64,000 nucleotides of DNA from positions 310,001 to 374,000 of the forward strand of contig JAIOOS010000017.1 in assembly GCA_021414305.1 (NCBI GenBank). Direction: 5' to 3'. The stretch's first letter is position 1. Every line of letters starts with the position of its first letter. The position numbers and the translations under genes were made by a program. The notes under the pieces are model-generated. The model made no database searches, was not told the origin of the DNA, and was given only the letters and a program-made list of their open reading frames with translations. The DNA is from Burkholderiales bacterium (lineage in GTDB: Bacteria; Pseudomonadota; Gammaproteobacteria; Burkholderiales; Burkholderiaceae_C). Positions 1-8,874 of the stretch are shown here, piece after piece.

Positions 1-324
1 GCGATCTACGTCGTGCTCGGCACGGCGATGGAAGAGCTGTCGATGATCCTGCTGACGATTCCGGTGTTCTTTCCGATCGTCACCGGCCTGGGAATGGATC
101 CGGTCTGGTTCGGCATCATCATCGTCGTGGTGGTGCAGATCGGCCTGATCAGCCCGCCGGTGGGCATGAACATGTTCGTCGTCAAGAGCATGCTGCCGGG
201 CATGACGACGCAGACCGTATTCCGAGGCGTCTGGCCCTTCGTCTGGGCCGAGGTGGCGCTGCTCGCGATCCTGGTCGCGTTTCCGTCGATCAGCCTGGTC
301 TTGCCGACGCTGCTGAAGCTCTAG
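1..324 (+). CDS. TRAP transporter large permease subunit (DctM-like), 3' end only
   Basis: The reading frame is open from the first base, so the 5' part lies outside the window. The visible 107 residues are strongly hydrophobic and end in a typical DctM C-terminus: a glycine/proline-rich loop (LISPPVGMNMFVVKS) followed by a last membrane helix (WAEVALLAILVAFPSISLVL). This family is the large membrane subunit of TRAP transporters, which import organic and sugar acids with sodium in partnership with a small subunit and a periplasmic binding protein. The neighbouring uronate dehydrogenase and aldolase suggest a uronate or aldarate substrate; that is inference. Confidence 0.85.
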   Translation, partial: AIYVVLGTAMEELSMILLTIPVFFPIVTGLGMDPVWFGIIIVVVVQIGLISPPVGMNMFVVKSMLPGMTTQTVFRGVWPFVWAEVALLAILVAFPSISLVLPTLLKL

Positions 325-331
325 CGCGCGC

Positions 332-1345
332 TCAGCCGAGCGCGACGATCTCCACCCAGTTCGGGTTCCGGCCGACGGCCAGGTCGGCATGCGGCGACAG
401 CGTGCCGGTCTCGGGGTCGATGGCGTGCACGCGCAGGCGGTGCGAGGCCTGCCCCACGGCGAGCAGCCAGCGCCCCGAGGGATCGATCGCGAAGCCGCGC
501 GGCTCGGCCTCGGTCTCGACCCGGCCGACGAGCGTCAGCCAGCCGCCCTTGGCGTCGACGGCGAACGCGGCGAGCGTGCTCGACCGACGCTCGCTGGTGT
601 AGAGAAAGCGGCCGTCGGGCGTGAAATGGATGTCGGCCGCCCACGGCTTGCCGATGACGCCGGGCGGCATCGAGCCGATCGTCTGGACATGGCCGAAGCG
701 GCCGCTGGCGGGATCGAGCTCCAGCGCGTCGACGGTGGCGTCGAGCTCGTTCAGCAGGTAGACGAAGCGCGCCGACGGGTGGAAGACGAAGTGGCGCGGC
801 CCGGCGCCGGCCCGGGTGCGCCACGCCGGCTCGGGCAGCGCTTCGAGTGCGCCGGCCTGGGCGTCGAAGCGCCAGGCGAGGACCACGTCGCCGCCGAGGC
901 AGGCGGCGAAGGCGAGCGTGTTCGACGGGTCGGTCTGGAACGAGTGCGCGTTCGGTGCGGTGGCGAGCGTCTGCTGCGCCGGGCCGGCGACGCCGTCGGC
1001 GCCGATCGGGCTGACCGCGACCTGGCTGCCGCCGTAGGAGGCCGAGAGGAGGAAGCGGCCGCTGCGGTCGGTGCCGATCCAGCAGCTGCTCGCCGGCAGC
1101 GGATGGCTGCCGCGCAGGGTCAGGGTGCCGTGCAGGGGATCGATGCCGAAGCTCTGCACCTGCAGCGGCTCCGAGCGGATCGAGGCGTAGAGAAAGCGCC
1201 GGTCGGGGCTCACGGCGAGCGGCATGACCATGCCTTCGGTCGCCATCCGCTGCAGCGGCGCCAGCGCGCCGGTCGCGGCGTCGAGGCGCAGGACCACGAT
1301 CTCCCGGCTGTCGGCGCAGGCGACGTAGACGATCGTCGAAGCCAT
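332..1345 (-). CDS. Lactonase family protein (6-phosphogluconolactonase-like beta-propeller)
   Basis: A 337-residue protein with repeated propeller blades of the type S-P-D-x-R-F-L-Y-x-x-x and D-P-S-G-R-x-L-L, as in YbhE/Pgl-type seven-bladed lactonases. No signal peptide is seen, so it is probably cytoplasmic. It lies 13 bp downstream of the uronate dehydrogenase gene on the same strand. Uronate dehydrogenase makes an aldarolactone, so hydrolysis of that lactone is a natural role. The family assignment is fairly secure; the substrate is inference. Confidence 0.8.
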   Translation of the reverse strand: MASTIVYVACADSREIVVLRLDAATGALAPLQRMATEGMVMPLAVSPDRRFLYASIRSEPLQVQSFGIDPLHGTLTLRGSHPLPASSCWIGTDRSGRFLLSASYGGSQVAVSPIGADGVAGPAQQTLATAPNAHSFQTDPSNTLAFAACLGGDVVLAWRFDAQAGALEALPEPAWRTRAGAGPRHFVFHPSARFVYLLNELDATVDALELDPASGRFGHVQTIGSMPPGVIGKPWAADIHFTPDGRFLYTSERRSSTLAAFAVDAKGGWLTLVGRVETEAEPRGFAIDPSGRWLLAVGQASHRLRVHAIDPETGTLSPHADLAVGRNPNWVEIVALG

Positions 1346-1358
1346 CGCCTCAGCCCCC

Positions 1359-2192
1359 TCAGTTCTCGTACGGGCCCTTGGTGACGAAGCCGCCGCCCTG
1401 GAAGACCGCCGCCGGGTCGGCGAGGTCGATGCGCGGCTGGCGCGCCTCGGCCGCGGCGCGGAACGGCTCGGAGCTGTCCTGGGCGCGAAAGCCGATGTGC
1501 GCCGCCGAGGTGTTGTCCCACCAGCGGGTCGTGTTGTCGGAGAGGCCGTAGACGACGCTGTGCCCGACCACCGGCGCCATGAGGCTGGCGACGACGAGCC
1601 GCTCGAGGTCGTCGTAGCTCAGCCAGGTGGCGAGCATGCGGCGGTCCTTCGGCTCGGGAAACGACGAGCCGATGCGCAGGCACACGGTCTCGAGGCCGTA
1701 GCGGTCGAAGTAGAAGCGCGACAGGTTCTCGCCGAACGCCTTGCTGAGGCCGTAGTGGCCGTCGGGCCGCATCGGATCGCTCGGGCGAACCACCTCGTCC
1801 TGGCGATAGAAGCCGGTCACGTGGTTCGAGCTGGCGAAGACGATGCGCCGCGCGCCGTGCTTCCTCGCTGCTTCGTAGAGGTTGTGCACGCCGACGATGT
1901 TGGCCTGCAGGATCGGCTCGAACGGCCCTTCGACCGAGACCCCGCCGAGGTGGACGATCGCCTGCACGCCGGCGACCAGCGCGTGCACCGCGGCCGCGTC
2001 CTCGAGCGGGGCGACCACCACCTCCTCGCCTTCGCCCGCCGGCTCCATGGCCGCGATGTCGCTCGCCCTGAGCACGCGGCACAGGCGCTTCAGGCGCGGC
2101 CGGAGCACGCGACCGAGGCCGCCCGCGGCGCCGGTCAGCAGCAGGCGATCGAAGGCGGGCGCGGCGGGATTCGAAGAGGAGGCGGTTGTCAT
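1359..2192 (-). CDS. udh: Uronate dehydrogenase (SDR/NAD-epimerase family)
   Basis: An extended short-chain dehydrogenase. It has the N-terminal Rossmann motif TGAAGGLG, the YGLSK catalytic Tyr-x-x-x-Lys and long stretches typical of uronate dehydrogenases, such as VHLGGVSVEGPFEPILQANI, FASSNHVTGFY and RWWDNTSAAHIGF. It would oxidise galacturonate or glucuronate with NAD+ to the aldarolactone. I chose the ATG at 2192, a few residues before the Rossmann strand; an upstream in-frame start near 2270 would run through the operator palindrome. It is divergent from the GntR regulator gene and upstream of the lactonase. Confidence 0.82.
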   Translation of the reverse strand: MTTASSSNPAAPAFDRLLLTGAAGGLGRVLRPRLKRLCRVLRASDIAAMEPAGEGEEVVVAPLEDAAAVHALVAGVQAIVHLGGVSVEGPFEPILQANIVGVHNLYEAARKHGARRIVFASSNHVTGFYRQDEVVRPSDPMRPDGHYGLSKAFGENLSRFYFDRYGLETVCLRIGSSFPEPKDRRMLATWLSYDDLERLVVASLMAPVVGHSVVYGLSDNTTRWWDNTSAAHIGFRAQDSSEPFRAAAEARQPRIDLADPAAVFQGGGFVTKGPYEN

Positions 2193-2254
2193 GAGGGGCC
2201 GATGATCGCCCAAGGCGGGTCGCGGACGCATCGGCGAAAGTGCTTCTTGCAGCA

Positions 2255-2276
2255 AGTTGTCTGATGTCATACAACT
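2255..2276. promoter_or_regulatory. Operator-like palindrome between udh and the GntR regulator
   Basis: A 22-bp near-perfect palindrome with arms AGTTGT/ACAACT around TGAnnTCA, in the divergent intergenic space. On the minus strand it contains GTTGTATGACATC, which matches 11 of 13 bases of the palindrome at 3043-3055. FadR-subfamily GntR proteins bind sites built on TTGT...ACAA, so this is a likely autoregulatory operator. Confidence 0.6.
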
Positions 2277-2296
2277 AGCGCAAAGCGATCTTGCCG

Positions 2297-3022
2297 ATGA
2301 ACGATACCGCTCTCCTCGAACGCCGCCGGCCGAAGAGCCTCGCCCTCGGCGTGGTCGACGAGCTTGCCGACCGGATCCGCGACGGCCGGCTCGCTCCGGG
2401 AGAGAAGCTGTCGACGGAGGCGGCGCTGATGGGCGAGTTCGGCGTCAGCCGCACCGTCATCCGCGAGGCGCTCTCGAAGATGCAGGCCTCCTCGCTGGTG
2501 GAAACGCGCCACGGCGTCGGTACCTTCGTCACCGGCCACGCCGATTCGCCGGTGTTTCGCATCCGCAGCGACCAGCTCGCCACGCTGCGCGACGTGGTCG
2601 CGATGCTCGAGCTGCGGATCGGCGTCGAGACCGAGGCGGCGGGCCTGGCGGCGCAGCGCCGCGGCGCCGCCAATCTGGAGACCATGCGGCAGGCGCTCGG
2701 CGCGTTCACGTCAGCGGTGGAAGCGGGCAACAACGCAGTAGGCGCTGACTTTCGTTTCCACCTCGAGATCGCCCGGGCCACCCAGAACGCGCATTTCGAG
2801 AGCCTGGTGCAGACCTTCGGCACGGCGATCATTCCCCGCGCCCGACTCGATCCCTCGGCCGCCTCGTTCGAGGAGCGCCAGACCTATCTGCGCCGGGTCA
2901 ACGCCGAGCACGGCTCGATCCTGGACGCGATCGCCGGCCGCGACAGCGAAGCGGCGCGGGCGGCGATGCGCACCCATCTCGCGAACAGCCGCGAACGCCG
3001 CCGCCGCGCCGGACAGCTTTGA
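2297..3022 (+). CDS. GntR-family transcriptional regulator, FadR subfamily
   Basis: A 241-residue protein. Residues about 10-80 form a winged helix-turn-helix with the GntR signature ([22 protein letters not shown], followed by a wing with HGVGTFV). The rest is an alpha-helical FCD-type ligand domain with the metal-binding pattern D-x-x-x-H (DFRFHLEIA) and a later histidine ([11 protein letters not shown]). The ATG at 2297 is preferred to a TTG six bases upstream. It lies between udh and a transporter/aldolase operon, with similar palindromes at both promoters, so it is probably the local repressor responding to a sugar acid. Confidence 0.85.
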   Translation: MNDTALLERRRPKSLALGVVDELADRIRDGRLAPGEKLSTEAALMGEFGVSRTVIREALSKMQASSLVETRHGVGTFVTGHADSPVFRIRSDQLATLRDVVAMLELRIGVETEAAGLAAQRRGAANLETMRQALGAFTSAVEAGNNAVGADFRFHLEIARATQNAHFESLVQTFGTAIIPRARLDPSAASFEERQTYLRRVNAEHGSILDAIAGRDSEAARAAMRTHLANSRERRRRAGQL

Positions 3023-3042
3023 TCCGGCCGCCCTCGCGCCCG

Positions 3043-3055
3043 GTTGTACGACAAC
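3043..3055. promoter_or_regulatory. Operator-like palindrome before the Bug gene
   Basis: GTTGTACGACAAC is a palindromic site (GTTGT-3-ACAAC) in the 44-bp gap between the regulator stop and the Bug start. It resembles the site at 2263-2275 on the other strand. It is a likely second binding site for the GntR protein, controlling the transporter and aldolase genes. Confidence 0.55.
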
Positions 3056-3066
3056 GAAGGAATCGC

Positions 3067-4035
3067 ATGAAGCAACGCCTCCTCCCGGCCCTCGCCGCCG
3101 CGCTCGCCCTGGTCCTCGCGGCACCCGCCGCCTTCGCCCAGGCCTGGCCGAACAAGCAGATCCGGATCGTCGTGCCGTACACGCCGGGCGGCTCCTCGGA
3201 CATCATCGCCCGGGCGATCTCGCAGCCCCTGCAGGAGGCGCTGAAGCAGACCGTGATCGTCGAGAACAAGCCCGGCGCCAACGGCAACACCGGCACCGAC
3301 TTCGTCGCCAAGAGCCCGCCCGACGGCTACACGATCCTGCTCTGCGACGTCGGCGCGCTGGCGATCACCGCCTCGGTCTACACCAAGCTGCCGTTCGATC
3401 CGGCCAAGGACCTGGTCGGCCTGACGATGCTCGCCTACTCGCCGCACCTGCTGGTCGTGCATCCCTCGATCCAGGCGAACAACCTGAAGGAGCTGGTGGC
3501 GTACTCGCAGACGAACAAGCTCGACTTCGCGGTCACGGCGATCGGCAGCGCGCCGCACCTCGCCGGCATCGCCGTCGAGAAGGCGACCGGCGCGAAGTGG
3601 GTCTACATCCCGTACAAGGGCGGCTCGCAGGCGATCGGCGACACCGTCGCCGGGCAGACGCAGGTGCTGATGAACGGCATGCTCGCGACCCTGCCGTTCG
3701 TGCAGTCGGGCAAGCTCAAGGTGCTCGGCGTCTCGAAGTCGACCCGCGTTCCGCTGCTGCCGAACGTGCCGACGATCGCCGAGCAGGGCGTCACCGGCTT
3801 CGAGTCCGGAACCTGGCAGGGCGCCCTCGTGCCGGCCGGCACGCCGCCGGAGGTGGTGGCGCGGCTCAACGCGGAGCTGACCCGCATCATCCGCTCGCCC
3901 GAGGTGCGCGCCCGCCTGACGGCGCAGGGCGCCGAGGTCAACACGATGTCGCCGGCCGAGTTCTCGACCTTCTTCGGCCGCGAGAAGAAGCGCTGGGCGA
4001 GCGTGGTCGCCGCCGGTGGCGTGAAGATCGACTGA
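3067..4035 (+). CDS. Bug-family tripartite tricarboxylate transporter substrate-binding protein
   Basis: A 322-residue protein with a clear Sec signal peptide ([25 protein letters not shown]). The mature part carries hallmark Bug motifs: [41 protein letters not shown] and [16 protein letters not shown]. It acts in the periplasm as the binding subunit of TTT transporters; no TctA/TctB genes are adjacent, so it is an orphan as is common in Burkholderiales. AAGGA stands six bases before the ATG. It is 20 bp upstream of an aldolase gene, which suggests an aldarate or related acid as ligand. Confidence 0.9.
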   Translation: MKQRLLPALAAALALVLAAPAAFAQAWPNKQIRIVVPYTPGGSSDIIARAISQPLQEALKQTVIVENKPGANGNTGTDFVAKSPPDGYTILLCDVGALAITASVYTKLPFDPAKDLVGLTMLAYSPHLLVVHPSIQANNLKELVAYSQTNKLDFAVTAIGSAPHLAGIAVEKATGAKWVYIPYKGGSQAIGDTVAGQTQVLMNGMLATLPFVQSGKLKVLGVSKSTRVPLLPNVPTIAEQGVTGFESGTWQGALVPAGTPPEVVARLNAELTRIIRSPEVRARLTAQGAEVNTMSPAEFSTFFGREKKRWASVVAAGGVKID

Positions 4036-4055
4036 CAACAACACCAAGGATCGCG

Positions 4056-4844
4056 ATGCCCACCCCTGCCGCCCCATACCAGAGCTTCCCGAACTCGTTT
4101 CGCCGCCGCATCCTCGCCGGCGAAACGGTGATCGGCTGCTGGTGCTCGCTCGCCAACCCGATCACGACCGAGGTGCTCGGCGTCGCCGGCTTCGACTGGC
4201 TGCTGCTCGACGGCGAGCACTCGCCGAACGACGTGACCACCTTCATCCCCCAACTGATGGCGTTGAAGGACAGCGTCAGCGCGCCGATCGCCCGGCCGGC
4301 CTCGAACAACGTGGTCGAGATCAAGCGGCTGCTCGACGCCGGCTTCTACAACTTCCTCGTGCCGATGGTCGAGACCGCCGACGAGGCACGCCGCGCCGTC
4401 GCCGCCACGCGCTACCCGCCCAAGGGCGTACGCGGGGTCTCGAACGCACAGCGCAGCAACCGCTTCGGCACCGTGCCCGACTACTTCGCCGGCATCGACG
4501 AGCAGATCTGCGTGCTGGTGCAGATCGAGAGCCGCAAGGGCCTGGAGGCGGCGACCGAGATCGCCTCGGTCGAGGGCGTCGACGGCGTCTTCATCGGCCC
4601 GGCCGACCTCTCGGCGGCGATGGGCCATCTCGGCAATTCCAACCATCCCGAGGCGCAGGCGGCGATCGCCGCGGTGTTCGCCGCGGTCAAGTCGGTCGGC
4701 AAGTCGATCGGCATCCTCGCGCCGGTGGAGGCCGACGCGCGCCGCTACATCGAGATGGGCGCGAAGTTCGTCGCCGTCGGCAGCGACCTGGGCGTGTTTC
4801 GCGGCGGCACGCAGGCGCTGCGCGACCGCTTCATGAAGGCCTGA
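4056..4844 (+). CDS. HpcH/HpaI family aldolase, GarL-like (2-keto-3-deoxyglucarate aldolase)
   Basis: A 262-residue class II aldolase of the HpcH/HpaI family. It has the catalytic-base and metal regions [23 protein letters not shown] and [12 protein letters not shown]. The closest function I recognise is GarL, which splits 5-keto-4-deoxyglucarate or 2-keto-3-deoxyglucarate to pyruvate and tartronate semialdehyde. That would complete a path from uronate through udh. AAGGA precedes the ATG by five bases. The exact substrate is inferred from context. Confidence 0.85.
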   Translation: MPTPAAPYQSFPNSFRRRILAGETVIGCWCSLANPITTEVLGVAGFDWLLLDGEHSPNDVTTFIPQLMALKDSVSAPIARPASNNVVEIKRLLDAGFYNFLVPMVETADEARRAVAATRYPPKGVRGVSNAQRSNRFGTVPDYFAGIDEQICVLVQIESRKGLEAATEIASVEGVDGVFIGPADLSAAMGHLGNSNHPEAQAAIAAVFAAVKSVGKSIGILAPVEADARRYIEMGAKFVAVGSDLGVFRGGTQALRDRFMKA

Positions 4845-4860
4845 CCCGCGCCAAGGCCGC

Positions 4861-5868
4861 CTACCTGCCTTCGAACAGGTCGCGGCCCTTCGCCAGGGCG
4901 CGGATCTTGGCGTCGGCGATCGGCCGCTTCAGCATCCAGAAGCCGCAGTCGGGGTGGATGTACTTCACCCGGCCGGCGCCGAGCAGCGACTCGGCGCGCT
5001 CGATCGCCCGCGCCACCGCGTCGGCCGACTCGATCTCGGTCGCCTTGATGTCGACGACGCCGAGGCCGAAGCCGATCTCGGGCTTGAGGTCCTTGAATAC
5101 CGCGAGCTCCTCGGGCGGCCGGTGCGCGCACTCGAGCACCACGTGGTCGGCGTGCAGGGCGTTGAGGTACTGCATGAGCTGGTCCCAGCTGCCCTTCTGC
5201 ACGCTCTGCCCGCCGTAGTTGCCGAAGCACAGGTGCACCGCCGGCGTCGACGGCACGGCGTCGAGCACGCGATTCATGGCGGAGGCCGCCCACTCCCATT
5301 CCTCGGGGTGGCCGGGCAGGTTGGCTTCGTCGATCTGCACGATGTCGGCGTCGAGATGGCGCACCTGCTCGGCGAGCACGTCGGCCAGGGCGTGGGCCAG
5401 CGCGGCGGTGTCGGCGTAGTGGCGATCGAGCAGCGTCTTGGCCAGCATGTGCGGGCCGGTGACGGTGAACTTGAAGGGCCGGGTGGCCAGCGCCGAGGCG
5501 CGCTGGCAGGCGCCCACCAGGTCGAGCGTGCCGCTGCCCACCGCCGAATCGACGACGCCCGGCGGCCGGGTGCGAAAGCGCATCCCGGGCAGCGCCCGGT
5601 AGGCCATCACTTCCTCGAAGCTCATCGCGTAGCGGACGCCCGTCATCGGCCGCACGAAGTACTCGATCATCCCGTTGGTCTCGGGATGGTTGAGGTCGAA
5701 GCGGTAGAGCTCGCCGTCGCAGACCACGTCGACGCCGGCCGCCTCCTGGGTGGCGATGACGACCCGGGTGGCGTCGATCAGGCCTTGCTCGGAGGGCGAG
5801 GCCGCCAGCCAGTCGGGCACCGGATAGGAGCCGACGACGGTGGTGCGGATGCGGGGCGCGGCGGTCAT
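4861..5868 (-). CDS. MetE-like cobalamin-independent methionine synthase family protein
   Basis: A 335-residue single-domain protein resembling the C-terminal catalytic half of MetE. It begins TTVVGSYPVPDWL and has VCDGELYRFD, FTVTGPHMLAKTL, IVQIDEANLPGHPEEW, HLCFGNYGG and HPDCGFWML. His and Cys in these blocks match the zinc and homocysteine ligands of the family. Such short versions often act on other thiols or corrinoid partners, so true methionine synthesis is not certain. It follows an ABC binding-protein gene by nine bases and is probably co-transcribed with it. Confidence 0.8.
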   Translation of the reverse strand: MTAAPRIRTTVVGSYPVPDWLAASPSEQGLIDATRVVIATQEAAGVDVVCDGELYRFDLNHPETNGMIEYFVRPMTGVRYAMSFEEVMAYRALPGMRFRTRPPGVVDSAVGSGTLDLVGACQRASALATRPFKFTVTGPHMLAKTLLDRHYADTAALAHALADVLAEQVRHLDADIVQIDEANLPGHPEEWEWAASAMNRVLDAVPSTPAVHLCFGNYGGQSVQKGSWDQLMQYLNALHADHVVLECAHRPPEELAVFKDLKPEIGFGLGVVDIKATEIESADAVARAIERAESLLGAGRVKYIHPDCGFWMLKRPIADAKIRALAKGRDLFEGR

Positions 5869-5877
5869 CGCGGCTCC

Positions 5878-6873
5878 CTACTTGGGCATCTTGATCGAGC
5901 GGTCGAGGAACTCGTTGGTGTAGGCGATCTTCACGTCGAACGGCTGCTCGAGGCCGAGGTAGGTCTTGACGATGTCGTAGTCGGCGGCCATGCGCGCGTC
6001 GTCGAGGATGCCGAGGGCCACGCCTTCGGAGTACTTGTCGCGCATCAGCACCTGCACCAGCTTCCAGTTGGTGGCCTCGTTGTCGAGCTGCAGCGCGCCG
6101 TTGGCGTCGATCAGCGCCTGCACGCAGGGCGCGGGCGTCGCCACGCAGGCGGCGAACGCCTTCTGCGTCACCTTGACGAACGCGGCGACGGTCGCCTTGT
6201 TCTTCTTGAGGTAGTCGCCGTTCACGATGATCGTGTTGCCGTAGGTGTTGAGGCCGGCGTCCTTCCAGGCGACGAAGCCCATGTCGTCGCCGAGCTCGCG
6301 CTGGAAGATGTGGTGGATGTTATAGAACGAGGTGGTCGCGTCGATCGATTTCGACTTCAGCGCGGCGAGCTTGGCGTTGGCGTCGATGTTGACCCAGGTC
6401 ACCGAGGCCGGGTCCATGCCGTTGGCCTTGGCGAGCGCCGGCCAGATGGTCCGCGCGCCGTCGCCGGCGGGGTTGCCGATCTTCTTGCCGGCGAGGTCCT
6501 TCACCGACTTGATGCCCGAGCTCTTCAGCCAGTACAGGCCCTGCGGCGAATTGGCGTAGACGTTGAACACGCCCACCGTGTCGGCGCCCTTGCCGCGCAG
6601 CGTGAGTGCGTTCGGCATGTCGGCCAGGCCGATCGGGTTGGCGCCGGCGCCGACCTTCTGCACCGCCACCGCCGAGCCCTTGCCGGGCTCGATGTTGAGG
6701 TCGATGCCGGCGTCCTTGTACCAGCCCATCTTCTTGGCGTAGTAGTAGGGCACGTGGTCGCCGCCCGGCACCCAGTTGAGGATGAAGTCGACCTTGGTCT
6801 GGGCGAACGAGGGCGTGGCGGCGAAGCCGGCGGCGGCAACGGCGAGCAGGGCGAAGCGGCGAACGAGATTCAT
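5878..6873 (-). CDS. ABC transporter substrate-binding protein (NMT1/THI5/SsuA type)
   Basis: A 331-residue periplasmic protein with a signal peptide (NLVRRFALLAVAAAGFAATPSFA). It shows the NMT1-family pattern VDFILNWVPGGDHVPYYYAKKMGWYKDAGIDL followed by PGKGSAVAVQKVGAG and the later LAGKKIGNPAGDGARTIW. The family binds thiamine precursors (HMP), sulfonates or similar small molecules. The gene is divergent from the permease and forms a set with the ATPase at 8101. A role in importing a thiamine precursor or sulfur compound is possible but not proven. Confidence 0.85.
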   Translation of the reverse strand: MNLVRRFALLAVAAAGFAATPSFAQTKVDFILNWVPGGDHVPYYYAKKMGWYKDAGIDLNIEPGKGSAVAVQKVGAGANPIGLADMPNALTLRGKGADTVGVFNVYANSPQGLYWLKSSGIKSVKDLAGKKIGNPAGDGARTIWPALAKANGMDPASVTWVNIDANAKLAALKSKSIDATTSFYNIHHIFQRELGDDMGFVAWKDAGLNTYGNTIIVNGDYLKKNKATVAAFVKVTQKAFAACVATPAPCVQALIDANGALQLDNEATNWKLVQVLMRDKYSEGVALGILDDARMAADYDIVKTYLGLEQPFDVKIAYTNEFLDRSIKMPK

Positions 6874-7019
6874 GGTGGTGGATTCCTGGGGGGTGCGAGC
6901 GTCTTTCAGTCTAGCAACCGGCCCCTCGCCGGGACAGAGCGTTGACCCCGATACGGCCGCTCCGCCCCACCTTCGCCCCTATCATCGGCGCGGCCCGATC
7001 GAGAGACCCCGCACCCCTG

Positions 7020-7781
7020 ATGAACAACGAACGCTGGAACCGAACGCTGATGGCGGTGGCCTCCCACCTCGCCCTGCTGCTCGTCTGGTACCTGTTCGTG
7101 AAGTTCGGCGACGTGCCGAAGTTCGTCATGCCCTCGCCGGTGGACACGGCCAAGGCGCTCGGCTCGAGCAACTACAGCTGGTGGACCAACACCCTGGTCA
7201 CCGCCACCGAGATCTACGGCGGCTACTTCGCCGCGCTGGTGGTCGGCGTGATGCTGGCGCTCGCCTTCACCTGGTCGAAGCCGCTCGAGGCGCTGATGAT
7301 GCCCTTGCTCGTCAGCCTCAACATGATCCCGAAGGTGGCGCTCGGGCCGCTGATCATCGTCTGGTTCAAGTACGGGATCGTGCCGAACATGCTGATCGCG
7401 TTCTCGATCTGCGTCTTCCCGATCCTGCTGACCACCGTGCGCGGCCTGCGCGAGGTGGAGCCCGACCTGCTCGACCTGGTGAAGAGCCTGCGCGGCTCGC
7501 GCTGGCAGACCTTCACCAAGATCCAGCTCCCGGGTGCGCTGCCCTACATCTTCTCCGGCATGAAGGTCGCCGCCATCCTCGCCGTGGCCGGCGCCATCGT
7601 CGGCGAGTTCCTCGGTTCGGACAAGGGGCTCGGCTACCTGATGCTGCAGGTGCAGGTGACCCTCGACACCGCCGCGATGTTCATGGCGGTGATCCTGATC
7701 ACGTTGATCGGCATGCTGCTGTACGGCGGGGTGCTGTTGCTCGAGCGGGCGCTGGTCGTGCCCGACGCGCGGGTGTCCTGA
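7020..7781 (+). CDS. ABC transporter permease (SsuC/ThiX type)
   Basis: A 253-residue membrane protein with about six hydrophobic helices. It carries the EAA-type cytoplasmic loop near residue 155, between LREVEPDLLDLVKSLRGSRWQTF and the segment KIQLPGALPYIFSGMK. The ATG at 7020 places the first helix at residues 10-25; the longer frame from 6942 would add an unlikely N-terminus. It pairs with the binding protein at 5878 and the ATPase at 8101, although the ATPase gene is separated from it by 319 bp of palindromic repeats. Confidence 0.85.
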   Translation: MNNERWNRTLMAVASHLALLLVWYLFVKFGDVPKFVMPSPVDTAKALGSSNYSWWTNTLVTATEIYGGYFAALVVGVMLALAFTWSKPLEALMMPLLVSLNMIPKVALGPLIIVWFKYGIVPNMLIAFSICVFPILLTTVRGLREVEPDLLDLVKSLRGSRWQTFTKIQLPGALPYIFSGMKVAAILAVAGAIVGEFLGSDKGLGYLMLQVQVTLDTAAMFMAVILITLIGMLLYGGVLLLERALVVPDARVS

Positions 7782-7805
7782 TGGCAAGCGTCGTCCAGAG
7801 CGGAA

Positions 7806-7922
7806 GGATCGGGGAGGTGGGGCGCCCTGTTCCGCTCCATGTCCCCCGCCGAGCACCAAGCCAGCTTGGCGCTCGGCTCCTCCTTTACTTACGCGGAACA
7901 GGGCGCCCCACCTCCCCGATCC
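7806..7922. repeat. Compound palindromic repeat A (REP/MITE-like)
   Basis: Outer arms at 7806-7835 and 7893-7922 are perfect 30-bp inverted repeats (GGATCGGGGAGGTGGGGCGC...). The 57-bp centre holds a second palindrome with arms GCCGAGCACCAAGC (7848-7861) and GCTTGGCGCTCGGC (7864-7877), one mismatch, followed by CTCCTCCTTTACTT. Its centre recurs, inverted, in repeat B. It lies between two genes of one ABC transporter. Confidence 0.9.
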
Positions 7923-7964
7923 GCCACTGCATCGCCGCTTCGGCGACAGGCGTGGGAAGGCCTC

Positions 7965-8065
7965 GGGCGTGGGGTGGCCCCCGCAGCGAAGTAAAGGAGG
8001 AGCCGAGAGCCAAGCTTGCTTGGCTCTCGGCGGGGGACATGAGCGGAGGGGGCCGCCCCACGCCC
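7965..8065. repeat. Compound palindromic repeat B, inverted relative of repeat A
   Basis: Outer arms at 7965-7982 and 8048-8065 (GGGCGTGGGGTGGCCCCC and its complement, one mismatch) enclose a perfect palindrome with arms GCCGAGAGCCAAGC (8002-8015) and GCTTGGCTCTCGGC (8018-8031). Read on the minus strand it gives the same order of blocks as repeat A: ATGTCCCCC, the inner palindrome, then CTCCTCCTTTACTT. The outer arms differ from those of A yet remain self-complementary. Confidence 0.9.
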
Positions 8066-8100
8066 CAGGCCCAACCTGCGCTGGTTCGCACGTAGTGCAT

Positions 8101-8874
8101 ATGGAAATCGCCGCCGAGCCGTTCATCCATCTGGCCGACGTCACCAAGTCGTACGGCAAGGGCGCGAAGACGCACCTCTCGATCTCGAACGCGACCTTCG
8201 ACGTGATGCCGGGCGAGCTGGTCTCGCTGGTCGGGCCTTCGGGCTGCGGCAAGAGCACGCTGCTGAAGATCCTGGCCGGCCTGCATCCGCACGACGGCGG
8301 CACCGTGACCATGGGCTCGGCGAAGACGCCGTTCGATCCGGCGCGCGACGTCGGCATGGTGTTCCAGCAGCCGCTGCTGCTGAAGTGGCGCACCATCATC
8401 GACAACGTGCTGCTGCCGGCCGAGATCCTCGGCCTGCCCGAGAAGGCGAGCCGCGAGCGGGCGCGCGACCTGCTCGCGCTCGTCGGCCTCGCCGGCGCGG
8501 AGGACAAGCGTCCCTACGAGCTCTCCGGCGGCATGCAGCAGCGCGCCGCGATCGCCCGCTCGCTGATCCACGACCCCAAGCTGGTGCTGATGGACGAGCC
8601 GTTCGGCGCGCTCGACGCGCTCACACGCGAGAAGATGAACCTCGAGCTGCTGCGCATCTGGAAGCAGTCCGGCAAGACGATCCTGTTCGTCACCCACGGC
8701 ATCTCCGAGGCGGTGTTCCTCGGCAGCCGGGTCGTCGTCTTCACCGCCGGGCCGGCCCGCATGGCCGACAACTTCACGATCGAGCTGCCGTACCCGCGCA
8801 CGCTCGACATCAAGACCCACGAAGCCTTCGGCGCCTACACCCGGCGCATCTACAAGCTGCTCGGCATGGAGTGA
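8101..8874 (+). CDS. ABC transporter ATP-binding protein (SsuB/TauB/ThiZ type)
   Basis: A 257-residue ABC ATPase with all motifs in order: Walker A GPSGCGKST (about residue 45), Q-loop VFQQPLLLKW, signature LSGGMQQRAAIARSL, Walker B LVLMDEPFGALD and switch histidine in FVTHGISEA. The ATG at 8101 follows the repeat region directly and no clear Shine-Dalgarno sequence is seen. It energises the permease at 7020. Its 3' end overlaps the convergent enolase-superfamily gene by about 25 bp. Confidence 0.9.
   Translation: MEIAAEPFIHLADVTKSYGKGAKTHLSISNATFDVMPGELVSLVGPSGCGKSTLLKILAGLHPHDGGTVTMGSAKTPFDPARDVGMVFQQPLLLKWRTIIDNVLLPAEILGLPEKASRERARDLLALVGLAGAEDKRPYELSGGMQQRAAIARSLIHDPKLVLMDEPFGALDALTREKMNLELLRIWKQSGKTILFVTHGISEAVFLGSRVVVFTAGPARMADNFTIELPYPRTLDIKTHEAFGAYTRRIYKLLGME

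Noticed and set aside
4954-6945. 663-residue open frame on the plus strand
   Set aside because: Antisense shadow of the MetE-like and ABC binding-protein genes; no domain or signal peptide.
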